NCBI GenBank assembly: GCA_023408815.1
Contig: JAEYJO010000047.1
Location: 62,001-126,000 of the forward strand
Direction: 5' to 3'
Origin: Bacillota bacterium
Lineage (GTDB): Bacteria; Bacillota; Clostridia; Lachnospirales; Lachnospiraceae
Length of the DNA: 64,000 nucleotides
Below the pieces are notes generated by a model that did not search any database, was not told where the DNA came from, and saw only the letters and a list, made by a program, of their open reading frames with translations. Every line of letters starts with the position of its first letter. Position 1 is the first letter of the stretch. Below are positions 51,155-59,669 of the stretch, in pieces. The translations under genes were made by a program, and so were the position numbers.

Positions 51155-53470
51155 TTATTTCATTTCTAAATTTTCAATTTCTTTCCACCATTTGTAGTAT
51201 GTTGTAACACCCGGTGTAAAGGTATCTGCATTCACGCGCTCAGGACTATAGATAATACAGTTCTGCCTCTGATAAACAGGAATTTCTACCGCCCAGTCCA
51301 GAATAATGTTCAGACACTCTTTGTAAATAGACTTACGGTAACTTTGATCTGCGCTCGTTCTCGCATCCATGATATAAGCATCCAAATCCGGATCCGCAAT
51401 TTGATAATAGTTGCTGGAAGCACTCTCGCTGTGGTATGTCTGATACATATCCGGATCGGGAGTTGCCTGCCATGCCGCTGCCCAAAGTTCCTGTGTACGA
51501 GCATTGTTTCTGTCCCACATGATATTGGAATCGGTAGGATCGTTGATTTCCAAAGTAAAGCCAATGGTCTCAAATGCCGCCTTCGCATCTGTAAGGATCG
51601 CAAAGCTCGGGTGGTCGCCCTTACCGTCGCCGGGGATAATGACTTCATACGTCAGTTTCGCACCGTTAGGAGCTGCAGTCAGTTTGCCGTCCGTTACCGT
51701 ATAACCAGCCGCTTCAAAATATCCAAGAGACGCTTCAATAGCTGCCGCATATTTATCTTCTGCGCTCATGGAATCTGTGTAAATCGAATTTCCATCCACA
51801 TCCGTAGAATAAGCCACCTGATAACCTTCGTCAGATTTCTGAGGTGCCGCCCATGAAGTATTGGAAATCGGGTAGTTGATTACACTTGCTGCATCGCCAT
51901 AGTAAGAATCGACAGCTACGTCACGATATACCGCAAGAACCGTAGCAAGTGCTTTCCTAAGATCCTTTGACTGCTCGGAAGCCGAATCATCCCCAACTCT
52001 TACCGTATCGGCATTGATACCAATAAAGCCATATCCAAGGTTATCCACGAGGTTTGTCATTATAGCATCGCCGTTTAGTTCGCCGTTACCATTGATTTCA
52101 GCAATCTGCTCATATGCCTGCTTAGTTCCCTGAGGATTTGTTAAATCGATAGTTCCCTGCTGTACACCGGGAATCATATCAGAGTAGTCGGTCTCTTTGA
52201 ACTGCATATTCTTAATCTTCGGAGCTCCTTTGTAGTATGAATCGTTCGCTTCGAAATAAACAATCTTGTTCTCATACTTGATAAACTTGTAAGGGCCTGC
52301 TCCCATAGGAATAGTGGTCTTATCTTTTACTATAGTAAGGTCGCCTCTAGGAAAACCGAACTGGTTATTTTCATAATTAAACTGTGCCGCATCTCCATAG
52401 TAATGAAGAGGAGCGATACCGAACTCTACGAACTGATAAACTGCCGTAGCATCAAATCCGCTAAGCGTAACAGCCACTTCATAGTCACCGATTTTCTCGA
52501 TACCTGCAATATTGGGAACTTCTTCGCCTTCGCCGGCAGCAACCTTCTCTTCAATCAAAGCCTTCTCTGCAAGAGAGGTAACATCAGCATCGAAATAAGT
52601 GTCATCGCCTGCGTAGTTGCTTCCAAGCGTCTTATAATCTGCTCCGTACATAGCGATTACATCACTAACGATAGTATCGTAATCTTTGCCTGCCATATCA
52701 TAGGACTCGTCCGTGCTGTAGCAAGCTACGAAGAATTCCTCAGCAGAAGCAGCGCCCTGTGCTTCATAATTCTCTGTACACCAATCCTTCTCTGCTGTCA
52801 GGGTAGGCGCGATTATATTCTCGGATACAGCCGTCTGCAATGCTTCCGGCATAGATTCTACATAAGCTGACACATCGTCAGCCGTTACGCTGTCCGCTGC
52901 TGTGGAGTTAGCCTGATAATTCTTAAGACCCACAATAGGAAGCGTGTTTAGCGTAATAAATCCATCATAAGAAGGATCCAAATATACGTATAAGTTAAAG
53001 ATAAGGTCATCCGCCGTAAGGGGTTCTCCATCACTGAAGGTAATATCTTCACGGAGTTTGAAATCATAGGTTGTGGTGTCGTTGTCGTTCTGTGTAACCG
53101 TAAGGTCCGCAGCACCCGTATAGGCATAATCGGTCCCTGCATAATCTTTTGTCTCGCCCTCGATACCTTTAAGTACAACCGCACCTGAACGGTCTACGTC
53201 TACCAGCATTGCCTGAGTCAAAGCTGCAACATCCTTGTCGTACTCAGTCTCGTTAAAAAACATACTGAACTTCTCGCTGAAGTTAGAGTACCCTACAACT
53301 AAGGGTGTGTCACTGCCCGTCTGCGCAGCGCTTTCATCTGTGGCTTCCGTCTCTGCAGCAGGTGTTTCAGCAGGCGTTTCGTTCGTTCCCGTATTGCTGG
53401 AACCGCATGCCGCCAAAGTACTGATTACCATTACAGACGCAAGCATAAGAGAAATGATTCTCTTTTTCAT
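51155..53470 (-). CDS. oppA: Oligopeptide-binding lipoprotein OppA, extra long
   Basis: A lipoprotein signal with LAAC (Cys22) and a Thr/Glu/Ala linker precede an SBP_bac_5 fold. The family stretches 'YDFKLREDITFSDGEPLTAD' (about 130-150), 'GAGPYKFIKYE' and 'DLRKALATVLAVYRDVAVD' are present. At 771 residues it is about 200 longer than typical OppA. The extra part (about 185-320) comes after 'FITLNTLPIVGLKNYQANST' and is Glu/Asp/Tyr-rich. It captures peptides outside the cell and heads the opp operon. OppC also has an enlarged extracellular part, so the two extra regions may meet. Confidence 0.93.
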   Translation of the reverse strand: MKKRIISLMLASVMVISTLAACGSSNTGTNETPAETPAAETEATDESAAQTGSDTPLVVGYSNFSEKFSMFFNETEYDKDVAALTQAMLVDVDRSGAVVLKGIEGETKDYAGTDYAYTGAADLTVTQNDNDTTTYDFKLREDITFSDGEPLTADDLIFNLYVYLDPSYDGFITLNTLPIVGLKNYQANSTAADSVTADDVSAYVESMPEALQTAVSENIIAPTLTAEKDWCTENYEAQGAASAEEFFVACYSTDESYDMAGKDYDTIVSDVIAMYGADYKTLGSNYAGDDTYFDADVTSLAEKALIEEKVAAGEGEEVPNIAGIEKIGDYEVAVTLSGFDATAVYQFVEFGIAPLHYYGDAAQFNYENNQFGFPRGDLTIVKDKTTIPMGAGPYKFIKYENKIVYFEANDSYYKGAPKIKNMQFKETDYSDMIPGVQQGTIDLTNPQGTKQAYEQIAEINGNGELNGDAIMTNLVDNLGYGFIGINADTVRVGDDSASEQSKDLRKALATVLAVYRDVAVDSYYGDAASVINYPISNTSWAAPQKSDEGYQVAYSTDVDGNSIYTDSMSAEDKYAAAIEASLGYFEAAGYTVTDGKLTAAPNGAKLTYEVIIPGDGKGDHPSFAILTDAKAAFETIGFTLEINDPTDSNIMWDRNNARTQELWAAAWQATPDPDMYQTYHSESASSNYYQIADPDLDAYIMDARTSADQSYRKSIYKECLNIILDWAVEIPVYQRQNCIIYSPERVNADTFTPGVTTYYKWWKEIENLEMK

Positions 53471-53599
53471 AAATTCTTCCTCCTTTTTGGTTTTATTTGT
53501 ATTATTGTATGCAGCAATACAACTGCATTTATCTTAGCACGATTACAACTTGTATACAATTTGCAAATCATACCAAAAACACAAAGAAGTCCCGTTTAT

Positions 53600-54169
53600 C
53601 TACGGAACCTCATTGTTATACTTGCCTATCATAACCCTTTTTTTCAGATTTTGCAAGTATTTCATCTGTATAAACGATAAACAAAAAATGGCAATATTAT
53701 CGAATAAAAATACAACTTCGCGCACAATCAAAAAGTCATTTTTACCCCCGATATTCATAAGAATAAAGACGGCATCGGCGAAACAAAGATAAAGTGAAAT
53801 TGCCATAACTCCTATACAGCTACGATACAACCTTCCAAGCGCCTTATCGTAGACCGATCGTTGCATCTTTTCATCCATCTTAAGGGATGCAGCCGTTCCT
53901 AATGATAAATATACGGCAGGAAGGAATAAAAATGCATAAGGAACCGCTATAAAAAAATTACGGCTTCCTTCATTATTCAGCAATCCCGCCGTAATAATGA
54001 GTAAAAAATAAAGAAAGACAAAGGTAAAATTTTTTATAAAAATTTTCTTTTTTTCGGCCTCGGCTGCGGGAAACAGATAATAATCTCCCGTATACCGATA
54101 CCTTTTCTCTTCTTTGCCACCTTTCCCGATCTCTGTCTCGAGGACATAATCTTTGTGGTATTTCTTCAT
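53600..54169 (-). CDS. Membrane protein of unknown function next to pepF
   Basis: A 189-residue protein with a charged N-terminus (1-40) and four membrane helices (about 46-64, 71-92, 118-138 and 148-168). I do not recognise a family or motif. It begins three bases after pepF stops, so the two are surely cotranscribed and perhaps translationally coupled. Lysine-rich ends and the helix count resemble small integral proteins of unknown role in Clostridia. No signal peptide. Position suggests a link with peptide use, nothing more. Confidence 0.7.
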   Translation of the reverse strand: MKKYHKDYVLETEIGKGGKEEKRYRYTGDYYLFPAAEAEKKKIFIKNFTFVFLYFLLIITAGLLNNEGSRNFFIAVPYAFLFLPAVYLSLGTAASLKMDEKMQRSVYDKALGRLYRSCIGVMAISLYLCFADAVFILMNIGGKNDFLIVREVVFLFDNIAIFCLSFIQMKYLQNLKKRVMIGKYNNEVP

Positions 54170-54172
54170 ATA

Positions 54173-55846
54173 TTATACCATTTTGCTTTCCAATTTCTCT
54201 ATCACACTGCGGATGCATCCATCCTCGAAGGGGCTTTCCAGCCCTACCGCTTTCAGCATATCCGTATAAAAGTCCTTCGCCGACAGCTCGCAAAGCTTTA
54301 AATAGCTCCTCCAGGCATCTTCGTAATTCTCATCCATCTTGACCTTATACTGGAAGGCACAGGTCTGAGCAAGACAGTAATCGATATAATAAAAAGGTGA
54401 ATTATAAATGTGCTGCTGCTTTTGCCAGAATCCTCCTTTGGCAAAGAACGGATCATCCTCATAATCCATATGAGGTCTGTACTCTTTTTCCAGTTCAAGC
54501 CATGCGTCCCGTCTTTCCTTTGGAGTCATATCGGGATTCGCATAAGCGATATGCTGGAATTCATCTACCATACAGCCATAGGGAATGAATGCTGCGGAAT
54601 CCTCCAAGTGCATGCTCTTGTAATCCTGTGCCCTGTCACCGAAGAAAAGCTCCGTCCATCCTTCCGCAAAAAATTCCATGGACATGGAGTGGATTTCTGC
54701 TGTCTCCATGGTAATATCCCTATGCTCCTGAACAGGGTCTTTGCCCGACAGATAGCCTTGGAACGCGTGTCCACATTCGTGGGTAATTACGTCCACATCA
54801 CCGCTGGTTCCGTTAAAATTCGCAAAAATGAACGGCGCACCATAGACTGGAAGGTAGGTCATATAGCCGCCTGCCTTTTTCGTCTTTCTTCCAAGGACAT
54901 CGAACAGTTCGTTTTTCATCATAAAATCAAAGAATTCTTTCGTTTCCGGAGACATCTCGGAATACATCTTCTGTCCGGCGCTCATAATCTGCTCCGGCGT
55001 TCCTGTAGGCGCAGGGTTACCGTCCAAAAAATAAACCGCCGCATCGATGAAGGAAAGCTTATCCAACCCAAGACGTTTCTTTCTCCTCTCGTGCAGCTTC
55101 TCTGCGAAGGGAACGAAGTATTTTTTAATCTGATTTCTGTAGTTCTCTACCATAGCCTTATCATAGCTGTTACGCCTCATGCGGTAATAGCCGAGCTCTA
55201 CGTAATTCTCATAGCCCATCTGCCTTGCCTGCTCAGTTCTGTTCTTCACCAGCTTGTCGTATATCTCATCCAGCTCATCCTCCACGGAAAGGAAAAAGGC
55301 ACTGTATTTCTCATAGGCTTTCTTCCGTATATTTCTGTCGCTGTTTGTAAGGTAGGGGCGCATCAAAGAAAGATTCAGCTTCTCACCCTCCCACTCTATT
55401 TGAGCCGAAGCGATCAGTTTGTTGTATCTGGTAATGAGAGCATTTTCCTCCTGCATGAGGGGGATCAGCTTCTCGTCGAAAGACTTGATTTCCAGTTCAA
55501 TATTCTTAAAGGCCACCTTTCCTATCTTGCCCTCCAAATAAGAACGGTACGGGGAGTCATACATAGCTTGCCTATATTCCACCATCAGGTTTGCAAGCTT
55601 AGGCTCCACTTCGTCATAGTATTCCTTTTCCTTTTCATAAAAATCATTTGCAGTATCGATGTCATAGCGGATATTGGCGATAATCGTCGTGGTTTCTATC
55701 TTATTAGAAAGGGTATAGAACTTTTGATGTACCGCAAATTGCTCCTCACCGCTTTCTGCATTTTTGAATTCCTCAATAATCTGACGGAATTCCTTCTCCA
55801 CATCTTCGTATTTTACCCTCTCATAGGGCATATCCTTAAATTTCAT
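54173..55846 (-). CDS. pepF: Oligoendopeptidase F-like M3 metallopeptidase
   Basis: The 557-residue cytoplasmic enzyme cuts imported oligopeptides. It has the M3 zinc site 'HECGHAFQGY' (HExxH) with the third ligand Glu expected in 'ETAEIHSMSMEFF', a short distance downstream. 'PFIFANFNGT' and 'PFYYIDYCLAQTCAFQY' are typical of the M3B group. Start at 55846 has aggtg 7 bases upstream; an upstream ATG (55870) lacks a good site. It lies 43 bases after a MarR regulator gene and fits the opp genes functionally. Confidence 0.93.
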   Translation of the reverse strand: MKFKDMPYERVKYEDVEKEFRQIIEEFKNAESGEEQFAVHQKFYTLSNKIETTTIIANIRYDIDTANDFYEKEKEYYDEVEPKLANLMVEYRQAMYDSPYRSYLEGKIGKVAFKNIELEIKSFDEKLIPLMQEENALITRYNKLIASAQIEWEGEKLNLSLMRPYLTNSDRNIRKKAYEKYSAFFLSVEDELDEIYDKLVKNRTEQARQMGYENYVELGYYRMRRNSYDKAMVENYRNQIKKYFVPFAEKLHERRKKRLGLDKLSFIDAAVYFLDGNPAPTGTPEQIMSAGQKMYSEMSPETKEFFDFMMKNELFDVLGRKTKKAGGYMTYLPVYGAPFIFANFNGTSGDVDVITHECGHAFQGYLSGKDPVQEHRDITMETAEIHSMSMEFFAEGWTELFFGDRAQDYKSMHLEDSAAFIPYGCMVDEFQHIAYANPDMTPKERRDAWLELEKEYRPHMDYEDDPFFAKGGFWQKQQHIYNSPFYYIDYCLAQTCAFQYKVKMDENYEDAWRSYLKLCELSAKDFYTDMLKAVGLESPFEDGCIRSVIEKLESKMV

Positions 55847-55889
55847 ATTAATCACCTTTTCCTTTCTCATAGCTTATTCTTTCCCATTC

Positions 55890-56330
55890 CTACTTATTCT
55901 TGCCGATAAAAAAATCGTTCAAATTCAGGAGTGCTTTCTCCAAAACAATCTTCTCTTCTTCCGTAAGCTGTGCGATTACAGCGTCTATCATTTCCTCATG
56001 GAAACGCTGGTGATGCTCGTAGGCCTTCTTACCCTTGAACGATAAGGACACTAAAACAACACGCCTATCCTCTTCGCTTCTTTCACGGTTCACAAATCCC
56101 TTTTTTACCAAGCTGTTCACCGCTATAGTGAGCGTGCCCGTAGTAACGCCAAGGGACTTGGCGACGGCAGTCATATTCTTGGGACTGCCCAAACCGATCG
56201 CTTCGATGACGTGCATGTCATTTGTAGTAACGCCTTTATATTCCTCTGTTTGAATCGCCCGTTCCTCAATAACATTGATATTGCGAAACAGCTTTACGAG
56301 TATTTCATTCAGTGTCCGTCTGATTTCCAC
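55890..56330 (-). CDS. MarR-family transcriptional regulator
   Basis: The 146-residue protein is a winged-helix MarR regulator. The HTH 'NMTAVAKSLGVTTGTLTIAV' (about 55-75) is followed by 'KGFVNRERSEEDRRVVLVSL', the wing with the family's DxR motif, and a C-terminal dimer helix. It lies upstream of pepF on the same strand (43-base gap), so it may control pepF and itself. An N-terminal helix (1-45) helps form the dimer. The ligand is unknown. Confidence 0.9.
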   Translation of the reverse strand: MEIRRTLNEILVKLFRNINVIEERAIQTEEYKGVTTNDMHVIEAIGLGSPKNMTAVAKSLGVTTGTLTIAVNSLVKKGFVNRERSEEDRRVVLVSLSFKGKKAYEHHQRFHEEMIDAVIAQLTEEEKIVLEKALLNLNDFFIGKNK

Positions 56331-56406
56331 CGTATCACTCTCCGTAGTTCATAGTAATACAAGTATATCACGCCTTTTCTTTGACGGTCAAATCTTTCTG
56401 TCTCAA

Positions 56407-57057
56407 TTATCTCGCTTCTTCCGTAAGCCGGTCGAGCTGCCATTCCAGCAAGCCGAAGACGCCCTCCTTTTCCGGCTCCTCATATCCGTTAAAGCCACCT
56501 GCCTTCGTCGTATTTTCCTCGGCTTCCTTTGCCGCTTTAACGCTGTCCGCGTTCTGCTCCCCGCTGCTCTTACCCACACCGTCTTCCATCTCTTCTATTT
56601 CCCGCTTCATCTGCTGAATCTTAGCATCCATTTTCAGGGCTCGCAGGATAAGATTGATGTCCTCCGGCGAAAACATGCCGATTGCTTTGGATAAATCGTC
56701 GATATTATTTCTATTGACTTTCAGGCATCCGCCGCCTGACAGGGGAATACGTATCACATCGTCAGGATTGCTCTGCACATCGCCCAGACAAAGCTCCTTC
56801 TTCTCATTATCACAGACGAACATAACTCCTTTATAGTCAATGATACCATTTGCATCCGCAAGATAGGAATAGGGTGCGCCTGCTCCCTTCTCCGGCAAAG
56901 CATCGCTTTTCGTCTGCCCCTTCTCCAAACGGCTTTCTTTTACTTGAAGAAATTCATAATCCTCCGTATTATTAAGTACCGATTTGCCGGCCGCGGGTAC
57001 CGTTACTGCCGCTCTGCGATAGTCCTCCTGTAAAAAACTCATTCCGCCGATATTCAT
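56407..57057 (-). CDS. Protein of unknown function, predicted soluble
   Basis: The frame is open upstream to 57168, but the most likely start is the ATG at 57057 or the one at 57069; neither has an ideal ribosome site. The 216-residue product starts 'MNIGGMSFLQ' and has no signal peptide or membrane helix. It contains a central region of short beta strands ('GIIDYKGVMFVCDNEKKEL') and a helix with 'MFSPEDINLILRALKMDAKI'. A Glu/Lys-rich coiled segment (about 150-185) ends the protein. I do not recognise the family. It stands alone, facing the same way as its neighbours. Confidence 0.6.
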   Translation of the reverse strand: MNIGGMSFLQEDYRRAAVTVPAAGKSVLNNTEDYEFLQVKESRLEKGQTKSDALPEKGAGAPYSYLADANGIIDYKGVMFVCDNEKKELCLGDVQSNPDDVIRIPLSGGGCLKVNRNNIDDLSKAIGMFSPEDINLILRALKMDAKIQQMKREIEEMEDGVGKSSGEQNADSVKAAKEAEENTTKAGGFNGYEEPEKEGVFGLLEWQLDRLTEEAR

Positions 57058-57270
57058 ATTAATAACCATGCCTTTCTCATAGCCTGCAAACTTTGGGCCG
57101 CAGGCACAATATTTGCAAGCATAATAAATTATGCTGTGAAAAATAAATTTTTCACACTGTCCCTCCATTTATACACAGGCTGCTCTTGCTGCCCGAAATA
57201 CATTTCCTATGCGTACAGTTTATCCTTTTCATATCCTTTATATGTGTATCGGCATTTTGAAGAAATAATA

Positions 57271-57308
57271 AATAGCCGTAAACGATTTCTCTCTCGTTTA
57301 CGGCTATT
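57271..57308 (-). terminator. Terminator of the araA-ribulokinase-araD operon
   Basis: A perfect 15-bp inverted repeat (57271-57285 / 57294-57308, aatagccgtaaacga and its complement) with an 8-base loop lies 20 bases past araD, followed on the minus strand by an AT-rich tail. Confidence 0.88.
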
Positions 57309-57328
57309 TCTAATCATTCTTTTCTTAA

Positions 57329-58024
57329 TTAACTTTCAGTCTGTCCATAGTATGCGTTAACACCATGCTTCCTATAGTAATGCTTATCCTGAAGTTCCTG
57401 AGGAGCAGGCTCTATCTGACTGTTGATTCTCTCAGCGCGCGCCGCCATCTTCGCCACTTCTTCCAACACTACTGCATTATGCACCGCTTCATGCGCATCC
57501 TTACCCCAGGAAAAGGGGCCGTGATTCTTGCAGAGAACTGCAGGAACTGCTTCATAATCCTTATCCGCAAAGTAATCCGCGATCAAAAGACCTGTATTTT
57601 TCTCATATGCCCCTTCAATTTCCTCCTTGGTCAAGCACCTGACACAGGGAATCTCTCCATACATATAATCAGCGTGAGTAGTCCCGTAGCAAGGGATTCC
57701 ACGTCCTGCCTGCGCCCAGCTTGTAGCCCATGAGGAATGAGTATGCACGATACCACCTATCTTGGAAAATGCTTTATACAGCTCTAAATGAGTGGGCGTA
57801 TCGGAGGAGGGATTGTATCTTCCTTCCACCTTATTGCCGTCAAGGTCCATAATTACCATGTCTTCGGGTGTCAATTTGTCGTATTCCACGCCGCTGGGCT
57901 TAATGACAAAAAGCTGCTTTTCTCTATCGATTGCGCTCACATTTCCCCATGTGAAAGTAACCAGTCCATATTTCGGAAGCAGCATATTTGCCTCATATAC
58001 TTGCTTTTTCAGTTCTTCTAACAT
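57329..58024 (-). CDS. araD: L-ribulose-5-phosphate 4-epimerase
   Basis: Converts L-ribulose 5-phosphate to D-xylulose 5-phosphate by a metal-dependent retro-aldol step. The 231-residue class II aldolase-fold protein shows the zinc ligands in 'VHTHSSWATSW' (two His) and 'NHGPFSWG' (His). Also present are 'FTWGNVSAIDR' and 'KPSGVEYDKL' of the AraD family and a C-terminal Tyr/His region. It is the last gene of the arabinose cluster, 10 bases after the kinase, and a strong terminator follows. Confidence 0.95.
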   Translation of the reverse strand: MLEELKKQVYEANMLLPKYGLVTFTWGNVSAIDREKQLFVIKPSGVEYDKLTPEDMVIMDLDGNKVEGRYNPSSDTPTHLELYKAFSKIGGIVHTHSSWATSWAQAGRGIPCYGTTHADYMYGEIPCVRCLTKEEIEGAYEKNTGLLIADYFADKDYEAVPAVLCKNHGPFSWGKDAHEAVHNAVVLEEVAKMAARAERINSQIEPAPQELQDKHYYRKHGVNAYYGQTES

Positions 58025-58034
58025 ATTTCTCCTC

Positions 58035-59630
58035 TTATTTCATAGACTCTACGGCTGCCCGTTCCATAGGGAAGCCTGCTTTATAGCGGCTGATAAATGC
58101 ATCAAAACCAGCCACATCTTTAGCATCAGGTTCCATCTTAGTGCCTTTATTTCCTACAAATACTTTTTCGTTCAAATATTCTGAAAGCGTCTCGCCTTCC
58201 GCTTTGTTCTGCATAAAGGAAGCCAGAAGAGCGATTCCCCATGCTCCGCCTTCTCCGGCCGTCTCCATAACAGATACGGGAGTATCCATAGCCGCCGCCA
58301 AAAATCCTTGTCCAACGCCCTTGGTCTTAAACAAACCACCGTGTCCGAAGATTTCATCGGCCTGAACTTTCTCTTCCTTGAACAAAATGTCCAAACCAAT
58401 CTTCAATGCTGCCAAAGAAGAATATAAGTGGCTCCTCATGAAGTTGGCGAGGTTAAAATTGCAGTTCATCTCGCGGGCGAACAGAGGACGTCCCTCATCG
58501 AAACCGGTAACGGGTTCTCCCGAGAAATAGCAGTAGGACACCAATCCGCCGCAGTCTGCATCTCCTTCCAGGGCTTTGAAATATAAATCATCATAAAGTT
58601 TGCCCATGTTCACAGTAAGGCCTAACGTCTCCATGAATTCCTTAAATATATTAACCCATGCATTTAAGTCCGACGTACAGTTATTACAATGAACCATTCC
58701 CACCAAACTGCCATCCGGCGTAGTGACCAGATCTATTTCAGGATATACCTTGGAAAGCTCCTTTTCCAACACAATCATAGCGAATATGCTTGTTCCGGCA
58801 GAAACATTTCCTGTTCTCACCGCTACGCTGTTGGTAGCTGCCATACCGGTTCCCGCATCCCCTTCCGGGGGGCAAAGGGGAATTCCTGCCTTCAAGCCGC
58901 CCGCAGGGTCTAACAGCTTTGCACCTTCCTCCGTAAGCACTCCGGCGCTTTCTCCCGCACAGAGCACCTTCGGAAGAATCTCCCTAAGCTTCCAGGGGTA
59001 GTTCTCTCCTGCTACCAACTTGTCGAACTGTCCTACCATACGCTCGTTATAATCCGCAGTATCGATGTCTATAGGGAACATACCGGAAGCGTCGCCTACG
59101 CCCAGCACTTTTTCTCCTGTCAGCTTCCAATGCACGTAGCCGGCAAGGGTTGTGAAGAAATCGATGTCCTTCACATGAGCTTCTTTACCCAGAATCGCCT
59201 GCCTCAAATGAGAAATGCTCCATCTCTGGGGAGTGTTATATCGGAACAGCTCGGTCAGCTCTGCTGCCGCCTCACCGGTGGTAGTATTTCTCCATGTACG
59301 GAACGGGACGAGAAGCTCGCCATCTTTATCAAATGCCATATATCCGTGCATCATGGCACTGAAGCCGATGGATCCTACCGTTTGGAGGGAAACATCATAT
59401 TTGCTCTTCACCTCCGCCGCCAAAGCGCGATAGCTCTCCTGAAGCCCCTTCCATACGTCCTCCAGACTGTAGGTCCAAAAATTATCTTTGTATTGATTTT
59501 CCCATCCATAGCTGCCGGAAGCGATAGGGGAATTGTCTTCCCCTATCAAAACCGCCTTTATTCTGGTAGATCCGAGTTCAATTCCAATCGCCGTCTTACC
59601 GGCCAGTATCATCTCTTTTATGTCTTTCAT
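58035..59630 (-). CDS. araB: FGGY-family carbohydrate kinase, probable ribulokinase
   Basis: The 531-residue protein has the FGGY kinase layout. The N-terminal phosphate loop 'GIELGSTRIKAVLI' lies at about 16-29, with 'SAMMHGYMAFD' following. The C-terminal ATP-binding half has 'EIFGHGGLFKTKGVGQGFLA' and 'AGEGGAWGIALLASF'. The genes either side, araA and araD, leave only the ribulokinase step (L-ribulose to L-ribulose 5-phosphate), so that role is very likely, although the sequence is not close to E. coli AraB. Gaps: 39 bases after araA, 10 before araD. Confidence 0.87.
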   Translation of the reverse strand: MKDIKEMILAGKTAIGIELGSTRIKAVLIGEDNSPIASGSYGWENQYKDNFWTYSLEDVWKGLQESYRALAAEVKSKYDVSLQTVGSIGFSAMMHGYMAFDKDGELLVPFRTWRNTTTGEAAAELTELFRYNTPQRWSISHLRQAILGKEAHVKDIDFFTTLAGYVHWKLTGEKVLGVGDASGMFPIDIDTADYNERMVGQFDKLVAGENYPWKLREILPKVLCAGESAGVLTEEGAKLLDPAGGLKAGIPLCPPEGDAGTGMAATNSVAVRTGNVSAGTSIFAMIVLEKELSKVYPEIDLVTTPDGSLVGMVHCNNCTSDLNAWVNIFKEFMETLGLTVNMGKLYDDLYFKALEGDADCGGLVSYCYFSGEPVTGFDEGRPLFAREMNCNFNLANFMRSHLYSSLAALKIGLDILFKEEKVQADEIFGHGGLFKTKGVGQGFLAAAMDTPVSVMETAGEGGAWGIALLASFMQNKAEGETLSEYLNEKVFVGNKGTKMEPDAKDVAGFDAFISRYKAGFPMERAAVESMK

Positions 59631-59669
59631 CCGATACCCCTTCCCTTTCCTTGCTTGACGCCCATGTTA

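Noticed and set aside
54410..55909. 499-codon plus-strand ORF opposite pepF
   Set aside because: It is antisense to pepF; the pepF frame has the HExxH site and other M3 motifs, while this one has none.
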